DNA of 24,116 bases from Actinobacteria bacterium UBA3086 (GCA_002367305.1 DFBG01000040.1:6944-31059); one strand, 5' to 3'. Shown: positions 15,159 through 22,625, counted from the stretch's first letter. Translations and numbers: made by a program. Notes: a model not told the origin generated them from the sequence alone.

Positions 15159-16976
15159 ATGGCGGAAACCGCCAGATATCTTCGCGAACTCGCAGACACG
15201 ATAGGTCCGCGCCCGGCAACCACTGATGCCGAGGCTCAGGCCGCCGACATGATCGAGGCGGTCTTCAAGACTCGTGGTCTCGATGTCGAGCGCCAAGAGT
15301 TCGACTGCCCGCGCACCTATTCATGGGCGTACGTCATCTACCACGTTCTCACGATGGGCGCCGCTGTCGCAGCTGGCTGGCCCATGCTCATCTGGCCCGC
15401 ATTCGCCGTGTCGGCCGTTGTCGCCTTTGTGATGTTCATGGATCTCGATACTCGCTGGGGGCTCTCGTCGATCATGCCCAAGGGTCCCAGCCAGAACATC
15501 GTCGCCAAGCACATCCCCCGTGCACGCCGAGGAGAGCGCGTCCGCCGCGTGGTCGTGGTGGCTCACTACGACTCCGCGATCGCCTCACTGGCTTTCTCGC
15601 CGGGACTGGCCAAGAACTTCGCCATCACCTTCGGCCTCATGAAGATCATCACCTTCGGCGTACCGGTGCTCATCCTGGCCGACGCACTTCCTTTCACCTC
15701 CGCCGCCGACCCGTACCTGTGGTACGCGACGATGGCCTTCTCGGCGTATCTGTTGGTCCCCACATTGATAAACGCTCATCGCGAGTTGTTCATGCATGCG
15801 ACGGACGGCGCGAACGACAATGCATCCGGGGTGGCCGCGATGTTGGGCGTCATGGAGCAGGTCGTGCCCGAGGTTCCGGAGACGCCCACGCGTGCGTTCA
15901 CGCCTGTGCGTACGAGTTCAGAGCACCTGGAGCAGGAAGGCCTCGTTCCTGATGACGCCGTGCTTTCGTATTCGCCAGCAGGTGCCCCCGAGCAGGACCT
16001 GACCACGCTTCCCGATGACTTCGAGTGGGCCGAAGCGCCTTCTCACTCGCCGCAGCAGGGAACCTTCGATCTCGATACGGTCGAGTTCGATGCTGTCGGC
16101 GTTGAGCCACCCGTGCCAGCGCGCGAGGTGAGCGATGATCGGTTGTTCGGTGCGCACGAGCCAGCAGATGATTTCGATTCAGATGATCTGGATGATGAGT
16201 TTTCTGATCCGCGCGAGCGCGAGGACGAGCCGTTGTCTGATCCGGTGGTCGATTCACCATCGCCCAAGCGCGGAATTCGCAACTTCTTCGGCAGGGGCCG
16301 TCGCGAGGGTGGTGCAGTGTCGAGCTGGCTGGGTGTTGATGGAGAGTTCGACGCGCGAGATGAGGGCAAGAAGATCGGGTCGTGGGATTCGTTCACTCAG
16401 GATGATGGAGATGACGATGGCTGGGGATCCAAAGGTGGTTGGGCCGGAGACGACCCCATCGGCGATCCTGAGTTCGCCTCAACCGAAGCGCATCGTATCC
16501 GGCGTCGCGTGACCGAGTCGGTCGACCGCAGCCTCGCCGACAAAGAGATATGGTTCGTGGCTACCGGCGCCGAAGAGTCAGGCACATGGGGCATGCGCCA
16601 ATTCTTGGAGGAGCACGCAGCTGAACTGCGTGGTGCCTCGATCATCAACATAGACAACATCGGCTCCGGCAACCTGCATTGGGTGACCGAGGAGGGCATG
16701 GCTCGTCGCTATCGTGCCGATCGTCGCCTGATCGGTGCAGCCAAGCGTGTGGCTCGCGAGAAGGGCGTCGCGATCCGCTCGCGCGCCTACAAGGGGCTTT
16801 CCACCGACGCCACACCCGCGCTTGCGCGCGGCTATCGTGCCTTGAGCATGATGGCGTTCGACATAAACGGTCGCTTGCCCAACTGGCATTGGACCTCGGA
16901 CACCACGGACAACGTGGACATCGAGAACATCGATACCTGCGTCGACTTCGTCACGGGCATAATTCGCGAGCTCTAG
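15159..16976 (+). CDS. membrane-embedded M28-family metallopeptidase with two insertions
   Basis: 605-aa protein with the M28 zinc-peptidase ligand set: H136 (VVAHYDS), D220 (DGANDNASG), E472-E473 (GAEESG), D499 (INIDNIG) and H577 (NWHWTSDT). Two features are odd. TM-like segments occur at about 56-95 and, between H136 and D220, at about 152-175 and 187-205; these metal ligands are usually separated by only some 10-15 residues. A second, highly acidic low-complexity insertion of about 230 residues (240-465, many D/E, with a basic patch near 370-382) separates D220 from E472. All ligands remain, so activity is plausible. ATG 15159 has AGGAGGGG 3-4 nt upstream. The 3' end overlaps the convergent gene by 4 bp (CTAG). 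Substrate unknown. Confidence 0.87.
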   Translation: MAETARYLRELADTIGPRPATTDAEAQAADMIEAVFKTRGLDVERQEFDCPRTYSWAYVIYHVLTMGAAVAAGWPMLIWPAFAVSAVVAFVMFMDLDTRWGLSSIMPKGPSQNIVAKHIPRARRGERVRRVVVVAHYDSAIASLAFSPGLAKNFAITFGLMKIITFGVPVLILADALPFTSAADPYLWYATMAFSAYLLVPTLINAHRELFMHATDGANDNASGVAAMLGVMEQVVPEVPETPTRAFTPVRTSSEHLEQEGLVPDDAVLSYSPAGAPEQDLTTLPDDFEWAEAPSHSPQQGTFDLDTVEFDAVGVEPPVPAREVSDDRLFGAHEPADDFDSDDLDDEFSDPREREDEPLSDPVVDSPSPKRGIRNFFGRGRREGGAVSSWLGVDGEFDARDEGKKIGSWDSFTQDDGDDDGWGSKGGWAGDDPIGDPEFASTEAHRIRRRVTESVDRSLADKEIWFVATGAEESGTWGMRQFLEEHAAELRGASIINIDNIGSGNLHWVTEEGMARRYRADRRLIGAAKRVAREKGVAIRSRAYKGLSTDATPALARGYRALSMMAFDINGRLPNWHWTSDTTDNVDIENIDTCVDFVTGIIREL

Positions 16977-17614
16977 TCTTCCGCAACAACACGTCGCGTA
17001 CGACGTACGGCGAACTTGTCGGCATAGAATGCGAGTATGGTTCCCGCAGTGATGAGCACGGTCGACGTCCAGAACACCGGCTCCATGAACGGCGAGCGCT
17101 GTAGCGCCACGACTACGACCGCGAAGATCACGAATCCCAGATGCAGCAGGCCCGAGCCGATCTTGGTCAGGCGCCCCTCGGTGAGGTACGAGGGGCCGCG
17201 TGCACCAGCGATCGTCATGACCACTACTGCGACCTGAATCAGCGCAGCGAGCACCAGGTAGACCGTGAGGCCTTCTGCCGGACTGCCCGTGAAGGCCCAC
17301 GCGACTATCCCGGCGACGATCATTCCCGCTGAGACGGCCACCAGCGCCGTGCGCGAGAAGAGGCGCTTGGGCACGCAGAGCCCCATCACTATCACGAGTG
17401 CCAGGACCTGCGGTGCAGCGATGGCGTTCATGACGTCCACGAAATCGTAGTAGCCAGCCTGTTGCCACAGGGGGATCTGTCTCGTCGCCCACCATGAGTA
17501 CAGCGTGCCGACGAATGACTGCAGGCCCAAGCCTCCGAGGAGCACGACCGTGGCCACCGTGAGGCCGAAGTCCCACGAACGACGGTGAGCGGTCGTTTCA
17601 TGTGTGCTGTTCAT
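16973..17614 (-). CDS. six-TM membrane protein, partner of CcsA-like protein, unknown function
   Basis: 213-aa polytopic protein with about six TM segments (near 15-35, 60-80, 90-108, 116-137, 153-172 and 180-200) and a basic C-terminal tail. No haem-binding CxxCH and no ResB/CcsB signature was seen. ATG 17614 has GGAGGA 8 nt upstream. It starts 16 bp after the CcsA-like gene and is surely co-transcribed with it, so a role in cytochrome c maturation or haem delivery is a contextual inference only. It converges on the M28 peptidase gene with a shared CTAG. Confidence 0.8.
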   Translation of the reverse strand: MNSTHETTAHRRSWDFGLTVATVVLLGGLGLQSFVGTLYSWWATRQIPLWQQAGYYDFVDVMNAIAAPQVLALVIVMGLCVPKRLFSRTALVAVSAGMIVAGIVAWAFTGSPAEGLTVYLVLAALIQVAVVVMTIAGARGPSYLTEGRLTKIGSGLLHLGFVIFAVVVVALQRSPFMEPVFWTSTVLITAGTILAFYADKFAVRRTRRVVAED

Positions 17615-17630
17615 CTGTCGGGTCCTCCTC

Positions 17631-18596
17631 TCAGGCGTAGCTGTGAGCGCCGGGCACGATATAGGTGGTCAGGTAGGTGAGCACGAGCACAAGGAACGAG
17701 AGCATCGCCAGCAGGGCCACCCAACGCCACATGCCTTTGCGACGCAGGTAGAGACGTCCGTGCAGGTAGGCGGTGTAGAGCAGCCACATCATGATCGACA
17801 TGTTGACCTTGCCGGACCACCACCACGAGTCGCCCTGCCACGCCAGGATCGCCCAGGGGAAGCCCAGCAGCATGCCAAAGGTGAGCGGCAGGTAGCCGAG
17901 GCGAGCCCATCGGTAGGCGGTCTCCTCATAAGCGGAGTGTCGGCGACGCCACATGAACAAGGTGGCGACGAAAGACATCACGAATGCACCGTAGGAGATG
18001 AAGAGAAGAGGCGGATGGATCCACATGTACCACGTGTTGTAGTAATAGGCGCGGGATCCTTCCATGCCTTGATAGGCTCCGACTGCGGCATTGATGTCGC
18101 CCGACGCAGTGGCTGCGAGATAGCCGCGATACTGGCCCAGAAACTGCGGCAGAGGGTCGGTGAACGGCTGACCCCAGAGCACCGCGCCAATCGTCAGCAA
18201 TGCGAGAGAGAAGCACACGCCGGGCATGAGCTCGGGGCGATGCCGCTTGGCGAACAGCGCCATGAGGCCCAGGATGAGCGCCCACACGAAGAGCTTCTCG
18301 GACTCCACCCACAGTGAGACGGCCACATGCCCTGTTGTCTCGCCGGTGACGGGGCTGACCACGGCGGTTATCTCGTACAGACGCCAGTGGAACCAGACGA
18401 GCGCCACCTCGCCGCTCACGAGCAGGCCGACCACGACCCATAGTGTTCGTTCGCGAATCTTCTCCAAGGAGGGGACGAAGGATACGAGGCCCAGGAACAC
18501 GGCCGACGCGAGCAGCGCCCACTGGATCGGTCCGCCGACACGAGCAAGCGCCTGCAGGAGCGCGGTCAGCTCTGTATCGATTGAAACAGGGTTCAC
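17631..18596 (-). CDS. ccsA: CcsA-like cytochrome c biogenesis / haem-handling membrane protein
   Basis: 321-aa, about eight-TM protein of the CcsA/CcmF/CcmC superfamily. Seen: MWIHPPLLFISYGAF (191-205), YLHGR (H279) and the C-terminal PGAHSYA (H318), matching conserved CcsA histidine positions. The Trp-rich loop reads QGDSWWWSGKVNMSIMMWLLYTAYLH around 254-279: the tryptophans remain but the usual WDPKE is replaced by WSGKV. The start is taken as GTG 18596, with GGAG 5 nt upstream; an ATG at 18734 would add 46 residues with no membrane or family features. The family exports or presents haem for ligation to apocytochromes c. No ResB/CcsB partner lies nearby. The two haem-motif proteins at 14460-15056 are possible clients. 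Confidence 0.88.
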   Translation of the reverse strand: MNPVSIDTELTALLQALARVGGPIQWALLASAVFLGLVSFVPSLEKIRERTLWVVVGLLVSGEVALVWFHWRLYEITAVVSPVTGETTGHVAVSLWVESEKLFVWALILGLMALFAKRHRPELMPGVCFSLALLTIGAVLWGQPFTDPLPQFLGQYRGYLAATASGDINAAVGAYQGMEGSRAYYYNTWYMWIHPPLLFISYGAFVMSFVATLFMWRRRHSAYEETAYRWARLGYLPLTFGMLLGFPWAILAWQGDSWWWSGKVNMSIMMWLLYTAYLHGRLYLRRKGMWRWVALLAMLSFLVLVLTYLTTYIVPGAHSYA

Positions 18597-18661
18597 GGGT
18601 TCTCCGTTGAAGGTAGGCTTTACGGAACAAGGGGCGGTTCCCGCTGGTCGTGCGTGCGGCA

Positions 18662-18667
18662 AGTATA
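18662..18667 (-). promoter_or_regulatory. possible -10 of the ccsA-like operon
   Basis: TATACT on the minus strand, 65 nt upstream of the chosen GTG start. No strong -35 match at 16-18 bp. Confidence 0.35.
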
Positions 18668-18677
18668 CAGCGCGGAA

Positions 18678-18686
18678 TGATACACT
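18678..18686 (+). promoter_or_regulatory. possible extended -10 promoter of the GGDEF gene
   Basis: TGATACACT is an extended -10-type element, and the 11-mer TGATACACTTC recurs exactly at the predicted rpsF promoter (22846). A start near 18693 would leave a leader of about 60 nt to the chosen GTG. The -35 region is poor. Confidence 0.35.
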
Positions 18687-18754
18687 TCCTGAACCTGAGT
18701 CTCGCACCTCACCTGCCGGGGTGAGGCGTGACATGTCCGGAAGGTAGTACCGAC

Positions 18755-19972
18755 GTGAGTCCGAGCCGGATGTTCAAGAAACTCGCAAGAAGCATGATGG
18801 TCTCCTGGCGCAAGGAGCCCACGCGATACGACATAGAAGCCCTCCAGGCGAACATCGGCCGTGTAGGGCTTGTCATTCGCGTGCGCTGGATCCTCGTCGC
18901 CGTTCTCGGCGTGTACTCGATTCTGGCACTCGGTGCCTACGCGATCGAGACTCCGTTGGACAAGGTGCTGACGAATATCACGGTGCCCGCCGCCGCTATG
19001 GTGTTCGTGCTTCTGTACAACACCTACTACCAGATCACCTATAAGTACCTGGGTAACATCGCGATCCTCAATCACGCGCAACTGCTTTTCGACGCCATCG
19101 TCGTGACGGTGCTCGTGTACTACAGCGGGGGAGTGCACTCCTGGTTCTGGGCGATGTACTCGTTGTTCATTCTCGAGGCGGCGTTCATCCTGCCTCGTAG
19201 GTGGCATGCCTACTGGCTTGCAGCCGCCTCGGCGGTCATGGTCGGTGTTGTCTTCTGGGGCGAGTACTTCGGGGTCATCCCTCACCGTCAGATCCCTTAT
19301 ACGACCGAGGTGCTCTACTCGAATCTCTCGTATGTCTCGGTCAGGTACTTGTGGCAACTGGCCGTCCTCTTCGGAACCGCGACCGTGTCGACGCTCATGA
19401 CCTCGCGAATGCGCATGCGCGAGGAGGAACTCGAGGCATCGTCGATCATTGACGACAAGACGGGTCTCTATGACCGAGCCTACTTCCACCGTTCACTCTC
19501 AAGCGAGATGTTGCGCGCCGAGCGCGATGAACGTCGAATCTCGCTCGTGCTCGTGGATCTCGATGGATTCGGTCGCGTGAACACTATTCTGGGATTCGAG
19601 CGTGGGGATCAACTGCTCCGCATGATCGCTCAGAAGATTCAGGAGACCGTCTACAACCCGCACGGACGAGGTTCCGAGACGAATGTCGTCTGTCGCTATG
19701 GTGGCGAGGAGTTCGCGATTCTCGTGGCCGAGAACAAGCGACAGAGTGACGGGGGGCCCTCCCTTGATGATGCGCTCTCACTTGCCGAGGCGGTGCGTGT
19801 TGCCGTGACGGATGTACGCCTCGATGACACCGGGGTGACCGCGAGTATGGGTGTCGTCTCCTTCCCCGATGACGCCATGAACGCCGATGAGCTTCTCGCT
19901 ATGGCCGACGAGGCCCTTTCACGCGCATTCTCAGCCGGTGGCAACCGTGTCGCCTCCTCTGCGCACGAGTGA
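18755..19972 (+). CDS. membrane-bound GGDEF diguanylate cyclase
   Basis: 405-aa protein. An N-terminal membrane domain has about six TM segments (roughly residues 42-65, 73-90, 110-130, 132-147, 152-171 and 198-216), followed by a GGDEF domain (about 230-395). Signature YGGEEF has GGEEF at 316-320. The metal and substrate positions D268, N276 and D285 are present, though the loop reads FGRVNTILGFERGD, with the usual FK and ND partly replaced. The allosteric RxxD I-site is absent (SETN at that place), so product inhibition there is unlikely. Expected to make cyclic di-GMP in response to a membrane signal. GTG 18755 has GGAAGG 10 nt upstream; GTG 18728 and ATG 18770 are alternatives. The 3' end overlaps the DUF1461-type gene. 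Confidence 0.87.
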   Translation: MSPSRMFKKLARSMMVSWRKEPTRYDIEALQANIGRVGLVIRVRWILVAVLGVYSILALGAYAIETPLDKVLTNITVPAAAMVFVLLYNTYYQITYKYLGNIAILNHAQLLFDAIVVTVLVYYSGGVHSWFWAMYSLFILEAAFILPRRWHAYWLAAASAVMVGVVFWGEYFGVIPHRQIPYTTEVLYSNLSYVSVRYLWQLAVLFGTATVSTLMTSRMRMREEELEASSIIDDKTGLYDRAYFHRSLSSEMLRAERDERRISLVLVDLDGFGRVNTILGFERGDQLLRMIAQKIQETVYNPHGRGSETNVVCRYGGEEFAILVAENKRQSDGGPSLDDALSLAEAVRVAVTDVRLDDTGVTASMGVVSFPDDAMNADELLAMADEALSRAFSAGGNRVASSAHE

Positions 19973-20648
19973 TCGCCTGCGGCGTGGTGCCGCAGTCGCG
20001 ATCATCGCGATCGTGTCGGTGCTCCTTGTCATCGGTGTGACGCTCCTTCCGCTGCTGACCCCTGTGTACACGCGCACCGTCGCTGGTCTCTTCAATCCTC
20101 AGGAGCGCGCAGATCTCTCTCGTGAACGTTCTCTCGAGATGGCCGAGGAAGTTCGCCGCTTCGTCACTGACCCTGATTCAGAAACGCTGCCGAGCGTCGT
20201 GGATGACCGTGAAGGCTTCGATGCGTCCTCCGTTGCACATCTGGCAGATGTGCGCGACGTGATGATCAGCGCCAGAGTGGCGACAGGGGTTGCTGCAGGA
20301 GTGCTTGCGATCGCCATCATGCTGCTGCTTGCGCGGAAAGAGTGGCGTGTGCTCGGTGCCGGGCTCCGTGGTGGCGGCTACATGATCATTGGAGCAGTGC
20401 TGCTGCTGGGCGTTGCGGGGATCGTGGATTTCGACGGCCTGTTCGCAGGATTCCATGGCATTTTCTTCGAGTCAGGCACCTGGACGTTCCCGTCCGGTTC
20501 GCTTCTCATACAGCTCTTTCCAGAGCAGTTCTGGGCTGTCTCGGCAGCTCTGTGGGCTGCGCTCATTGCCGTTGGCGCAGGCTCTCTCTGGTGGCTTGGG
20601 GGCTACGCATTGGCTCATGAAGGTCCCCACGAGGGAACTCGTGCTTAA
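19887..20648 (+). CDS. DUF1461/TIGR01906-type integral membrane protein
   Basis: Up to 253 aa, with TM segments near residues 35-57, 132-150, 161-181 and 217-240. The central FAGFHGIFFESGTWTF and the LIQLFPEQFW segment match, from memory, the DUF1461 (TIGR01906) family signature of an F-H-x2-F-F motif followed by L-F-P-x2-F-W. Function unknown. The start is uncertain: ATG 19887 lies inside the GGDEF gene (86-bp overlap, no SD), and GTG at 19938 or 19947 would give a shorter N-terminus that still precedes the first TM. Overlap with the GGDEF gene in another frame implies translational coupling and co-expression. Confidence 0.82.
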   Translation: MSFSLWPTRPFHAHSQPVATVSPPLRTSDRLRRGAAVAIIAIVSVLLVIGVTLLPLLTPVYTRTVAGLFNPQERADLSRERSLEMAEEVRRFVTDPDSETLPSVVDDREGFDASSVAHLADVRDVMISARVATGVAAGVLAIAIMLLLARKEWRVLGAGLRGGGYMIIGAVLLLGVAGIVDFDGLFAGFHGIFFESGTWTFPSGSLLIQLFPEQFWAVSAALWAALIAVGAGSLWWLGGYALAHEGPHEGTRA

Positions 20649-20668
20649 CCAACCTTGGTGAGAAAAGC

Positions 20669-20797
20669 ATGACAAGCACGGAATTACGTGCAAAACTACT
20701 CGTGGACACGCTCTCGTGTCCGGAGGGGATTTGTTGTTGCAGCTCGGCACGTCGTGTCGATCTGCTGAGAACACACGACGAGGAGGTGAGCGTTTCC
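20669..20797 (+). promoter_or_regulatory. structured leader with triple-Cys codons upstream of the zinc-ribbon gene
   Basis: An open frame starting at ATG 20669 (GGTGA 7 nt upstream) runs in frame into the zinc-ribbon gene. It encodes SCPEGICCCSS, with three consecutive Cys codons at 20732-20740. The same stretch holds a perfect 7-bp hairpin (GGACACG 20704-20710 with CGTGTCC 20715-20721) and an 8-bp stem (CGTCGTGT 20750-20757 with ACACGACG 20773-20780) that ends directly at the SD AGGAGG (20781). The arms share sequence, so alternatives such as 20705-20710 with 20753-20758 can form. This suggests a possible cysteine- or ribosome-dependent control element; it may instead be an N-terminal extension. 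Confidence 0.4.
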
Positions 20798-20947
20798 GTG
20801 GCAGCCAAAGAAGGTTACTGCGTCAAGTGCAAGGCTAAGCGGGAGATCAAGGACGCCCAGGCCATTACGATGAAGAACGGCCGTCCGGCGACTCAGGGTC
20901 TTTGCCCGGAGTGTGGTACCAAGATCTTTAAGATCGGTGCCAACTAG
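20798..20947 (+). CDS. small zinc-ribbon protein, DUF5679-type
   Basis: 49-aa protein with two CxxC knuckles, YCVKCKAKR (C8, C11) and LCPECGTKIF (C36, C39), matching the small DUF5679 zinc-ribbon family common in actinobacteria. The middle (REIKDAQAITMKNGRPATQG) is the conserved family core. GTG 20798 is chosen because the near-perfect SD AGGAGGTGAG lies at 20781-20790 and the family begins about here; an ATG at 20669 would add 43 residues including a Cys-rich leader. Role unknown; nucleic-acid or ribosome association is a guess from its resemblance to small ribosomal zinc ribbons. Followed by a strong hairpin terminator. Confidence 0.85.
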   Translation: MAAKEGYCVKCKAKREIKDAQAITMKNGRPATQGLCPECGTKIFKIGAN

Positions 20948-20966
20948 TCCCGTATTTGACGGGTTC

Positions 20967-21002
20967 ACGGGCGCTGCGACCGGCAACGGTCTCGGCGCCC
21001 GT
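20967..21002 (+). terminator. intrinsic terminator after the zinc-ribbon gene
   Basis: Outer stem ACGGGCGC (20967-20974) with GCGCCCGT (20995-21002), inner stem GACCG with CGGTC capped by a GCAA tetraloop (20983-20986), then TGTGTTTCT. A second small stem, CCCGT/ACGGG (20949-20963), precedes it and shares the ACGGG sequence. The tail is only moderately T-rich. Confidence 0.65.
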
Positions 21003-21054
21003 TGTGTTTCTCGGTCACGGTCTCGTGCGGCCCTCAGGGGGTTGTGGCATTCTG

Positions 21055-21083
21055 TTGACAGCCCTTGCGGGCAGGCGTAGCGT
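21055..21083 (+). promoter_or_regulatory. sigma-70-type promoter of the trkA-like pair
   Basis: A perfect -35 TTGACA (21055-21060), 17-bp spacer and -10 TAGCGT (21078-21083). A start near 21090 gives a leader of about 48 nt to ATG 21138. The placement just after the terminator supports it. Confidence 0.6.
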
Positions 21084-21137
21084 CGCAAGTTCATTGTGTG
21101 GTCGATCGAAGGGTCGAGTGGAGGCGGAAGCGGACAG

Positions 21138-21779
21138 ATGAACGTCATCGTCGTGGGATGCGGCAGGGTCGGCTCGCAGCTGGCAACACTGCTGTCGATC
21201 GAAGGCCACAACGTCGTGGTGATCGACAAGGATGCTGAGGCATTCAAGCGTCTCGGAACCATGTTCAACGGCGTGACCATTCGTGGCCTGGGCTTCGACG
21301 AGGAGATCCTTCAGGAGGCCGGTATCTCAGAGGCCGACGCTTTTGCAGCCGTGACCGATCTGGACAACACCAACCTCATGGCGGCAGAGGTCGCGCGCAA
21401 GATCTTCGACGTGAAGCATGCGGTCGCCCGTCTCTATAATCCGGTACGCGAACGCACTTATCAGCAACTCGGACTCGACTACGTGTGTGGGACGACGCTT
21501 GTCGCCGAAGTGCTTCTGGACAAGATCAAATCAGGGCATGGCCATCACCTCACCAATCTGGGTGATGTCGAGGTCATCCAGTTCAAGACCTCCCCGGCTG
21601 TGGACGGAAAGCGCGTACGGGATATCGAGATCGCGCGACGATTCCGGCTGGCCGCCATATCGAGGGGCGACTCGATGTTCGTTCCTGAGCCCGATACCAT
21701 TCTGCAGGCGGGCGACGTGATCGTCGCCTCGATCAAAGAGGAAGCGTTCAGCAAGATCGAACGCTATATGGAGGGCTAG
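21138..21779 (+). CDS. trkA: TrkA/KtrA-type potassium channel regulatory subunit (first copy)
   Basis: 213-aa RCK protein: N-terminal Rossmann fold with GCGRVGSQLA (residues 7-16) and acidic D30 at the end of beta-2, indicating NAD(H)-type nucleotide binding, then a TrkA_C domain from about residue 135 (DVEVIQFKTSPAVDGKRVRDI...LQAGDVIVAS). It gates a Trk/Ktr K+ channel from the cytoplasmic side. ATG 21138 is chosen because GGAGGCGGAAG lies upstream and the Rossmann strand starts immediately; an upstream in-frame ATG at 21096 adds 14 Gly/Ser residues. It is 2 bp from a second TrkA-like gene. No TrkH/KtrB membrane subunit is in the window. Confidence 0.92.
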   Translation: MNVIVVGCGRVGSQLATLLSIEGHNVVVIDKDAEAFKRLGTMFNGVTIRGLGFDEEILQEAGISEADAFAAVTDLDNTNLMAAEVARKIFDVKHAVARLYNPVRERTYQQLGLDYVCGTTLVAEVLLDKIKSGHGHHLTNLGDVEVIQFKTSPAVDGKRVRDIEIARRFRLAAISRGDSMFVPEPDTILQAGDVIVASIKEEAFSKIERYMEG

Positions 21780-21781
21780 CC

Positions 21782-22447
21782 GTGTTCATCGTGATCAACG
21801 GCGGCGGCAAGGTCGCCTCATACTTGGCGGGGACGCTTCTGGGCAACGGGCACAACGTCGCATTGATCGAGAAGCGCCTTGAGATCGTGAACAAGTTGCT
21901 GACCGAGCTGCCCGAGGGCGCGCTCGTGATCCATGGCGATGGGTGCGATGCCCAGTACCAGGATGACGCTGGCGTGGGCCGCGCAGACGTGTTCGTGGCC
22001 TCCACGGGTGACGATGACGACAACTTGGTCGCCTGTCAGCTTGCCAAGGTCGCTTTCGGCATTCCTCGTGCCGTGGCTCGGGTCAACAATCCCAAGAACG
22101 AGCACATCTTCAACGCGCTCGGCATCGAGGCGATCTCGTCCACCACGATCATTTCGCGCATGATCGAGGAGGAGGCGACGGTAGGCGATCTTCGTACGCT
22201 CATCTCACTGCGCAAGGGAAACATGGCGATCGTGGAGATCGAGCTTCCGACGGACCGATGCGTAGTCTGCAACAAGGAGGTTTCCGAACTCCCGCTGCCG
22301 GTCGACTGTGTACTGGTGGCGCTCGTGCGAGGTGAGGAAGTGATCACAGTTCATGGTGATACGGAGCTTCTTCCTGGAGATGTCGTGATCGCCTTCACGG
22401 CGACCGAGCATGAGAAGGCCCTGAAGAAGGCGCTCACCGGCTCGTAG
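21782..22447 (+). CDS. trkA: TrkA/KtrA-type potassium channel regulatory subunit (second copy)
   Basis: 221-aa second RCK protein, starting with GTG 2 bp after the first. Rossmann motif GGGKVASYLA (7-16) and acidic E30; TrkA_C domain from about residue 145 to the end (LLPGDVVIAFTA). The glycine motif is slightly altered (GGGKVA for GxGxxG), so nucleotide affinity may differ from the first copy. A CxxC pair, C160 and C163 (RCVVCNKE), sits early in the C-terminal domain and has no equivalent in the first copy; it could be a redox or metal site. Two adjacent, diverged TrkA proteins suggest a hetero-oligomeric RCK ring on a channel encoded elsewhere. Confidence 0.9.
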   Translation: MFIVINGGGKVASYLAGTLLGNGHNVALIEKRLEIVNKLLTELPEGALVIHGDGCDAQYQDDAGVGRADVFVASTGDDDDNLVACQLAKVAFGIPRAVARVNNPKNEHIFNALGIEAISSTTIISRMIEEEATVGDLRTLISLRKGNMAIVEIELPTDRCVVCNKEVSELPLPVDCVLVALVRGEEVITVHGDTELLPGDVVIAFTATEHEKALKKALTGS

Positions 22448-22474
22448 GTATTCGGGGTTGGGCTGATCGCCGGT

Positions 22475-22504
22475 TTGCGAGTGTTCGTCGACCTGCATTA
22501 CAAT
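22475..22504 (+). promoter_or_regulatory. promoter of tRNA-Gly
   Basis: TTGCGA (22475-22480), 18-bp spacer and TACAAT (22499-22504); transcription would start around 22511, 8 nt before the mature tRNA 5' end. Confidence 0.6.
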
Positions 22505-22518
22505 CAGCCGCGCGAGAT

Positions 22519-22594
22519 GCGGACGTAGCTCAGTTGGTAGAGCGAGAGCTTCCCAAGCTCTAGGTCGCGGGTTCGAGACCCGTCGTCCGCTCCA
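22519..22594 (+). tRNA. tRNA-Gly (anticodon CCC)
   Basis: A 76-nt cloverleaf folds completely. Acceptor GCGGACG pairs with CGTCCGC, D arm GCTC/GAGC, anticodon stem AGAGC/GCTCT with loop TTCCCAA (anticodon CCC at 22552-22554), T arm GCGGG/CCCGT with loop TTCGAGA, discriminator T and encoded CCA (22592-22594). Reads GGG glycine codons. Confidence 0.96.
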
Positions 22595-22605
22595 TACGCA
22601 CTCAT

Positions 22606-22625
22606 CGGTCGCCTTCGGGCGGCCG
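22606..22625 (+). terminator. hairpin after tRNA-Gly, possible terminator
   Basis: CGGTCGCC and GGCGGCCG form an 8-bp stem (one G-T pair) capped by TTCG, 11 nt after the tRNA. The tail TTCTAC is short in T, so it may be a terminator of the factor-assisted type or a processing structure. Confidence 0.45.

Noticed and set aside
16578..17576. 332-codon minus-strand frame
   Set aside because: Overlaps the M28 peptidase C-terminus, which holds the last zinc ligands, and the six-TM gene in other frames; it has no RBS and an atypical composition.
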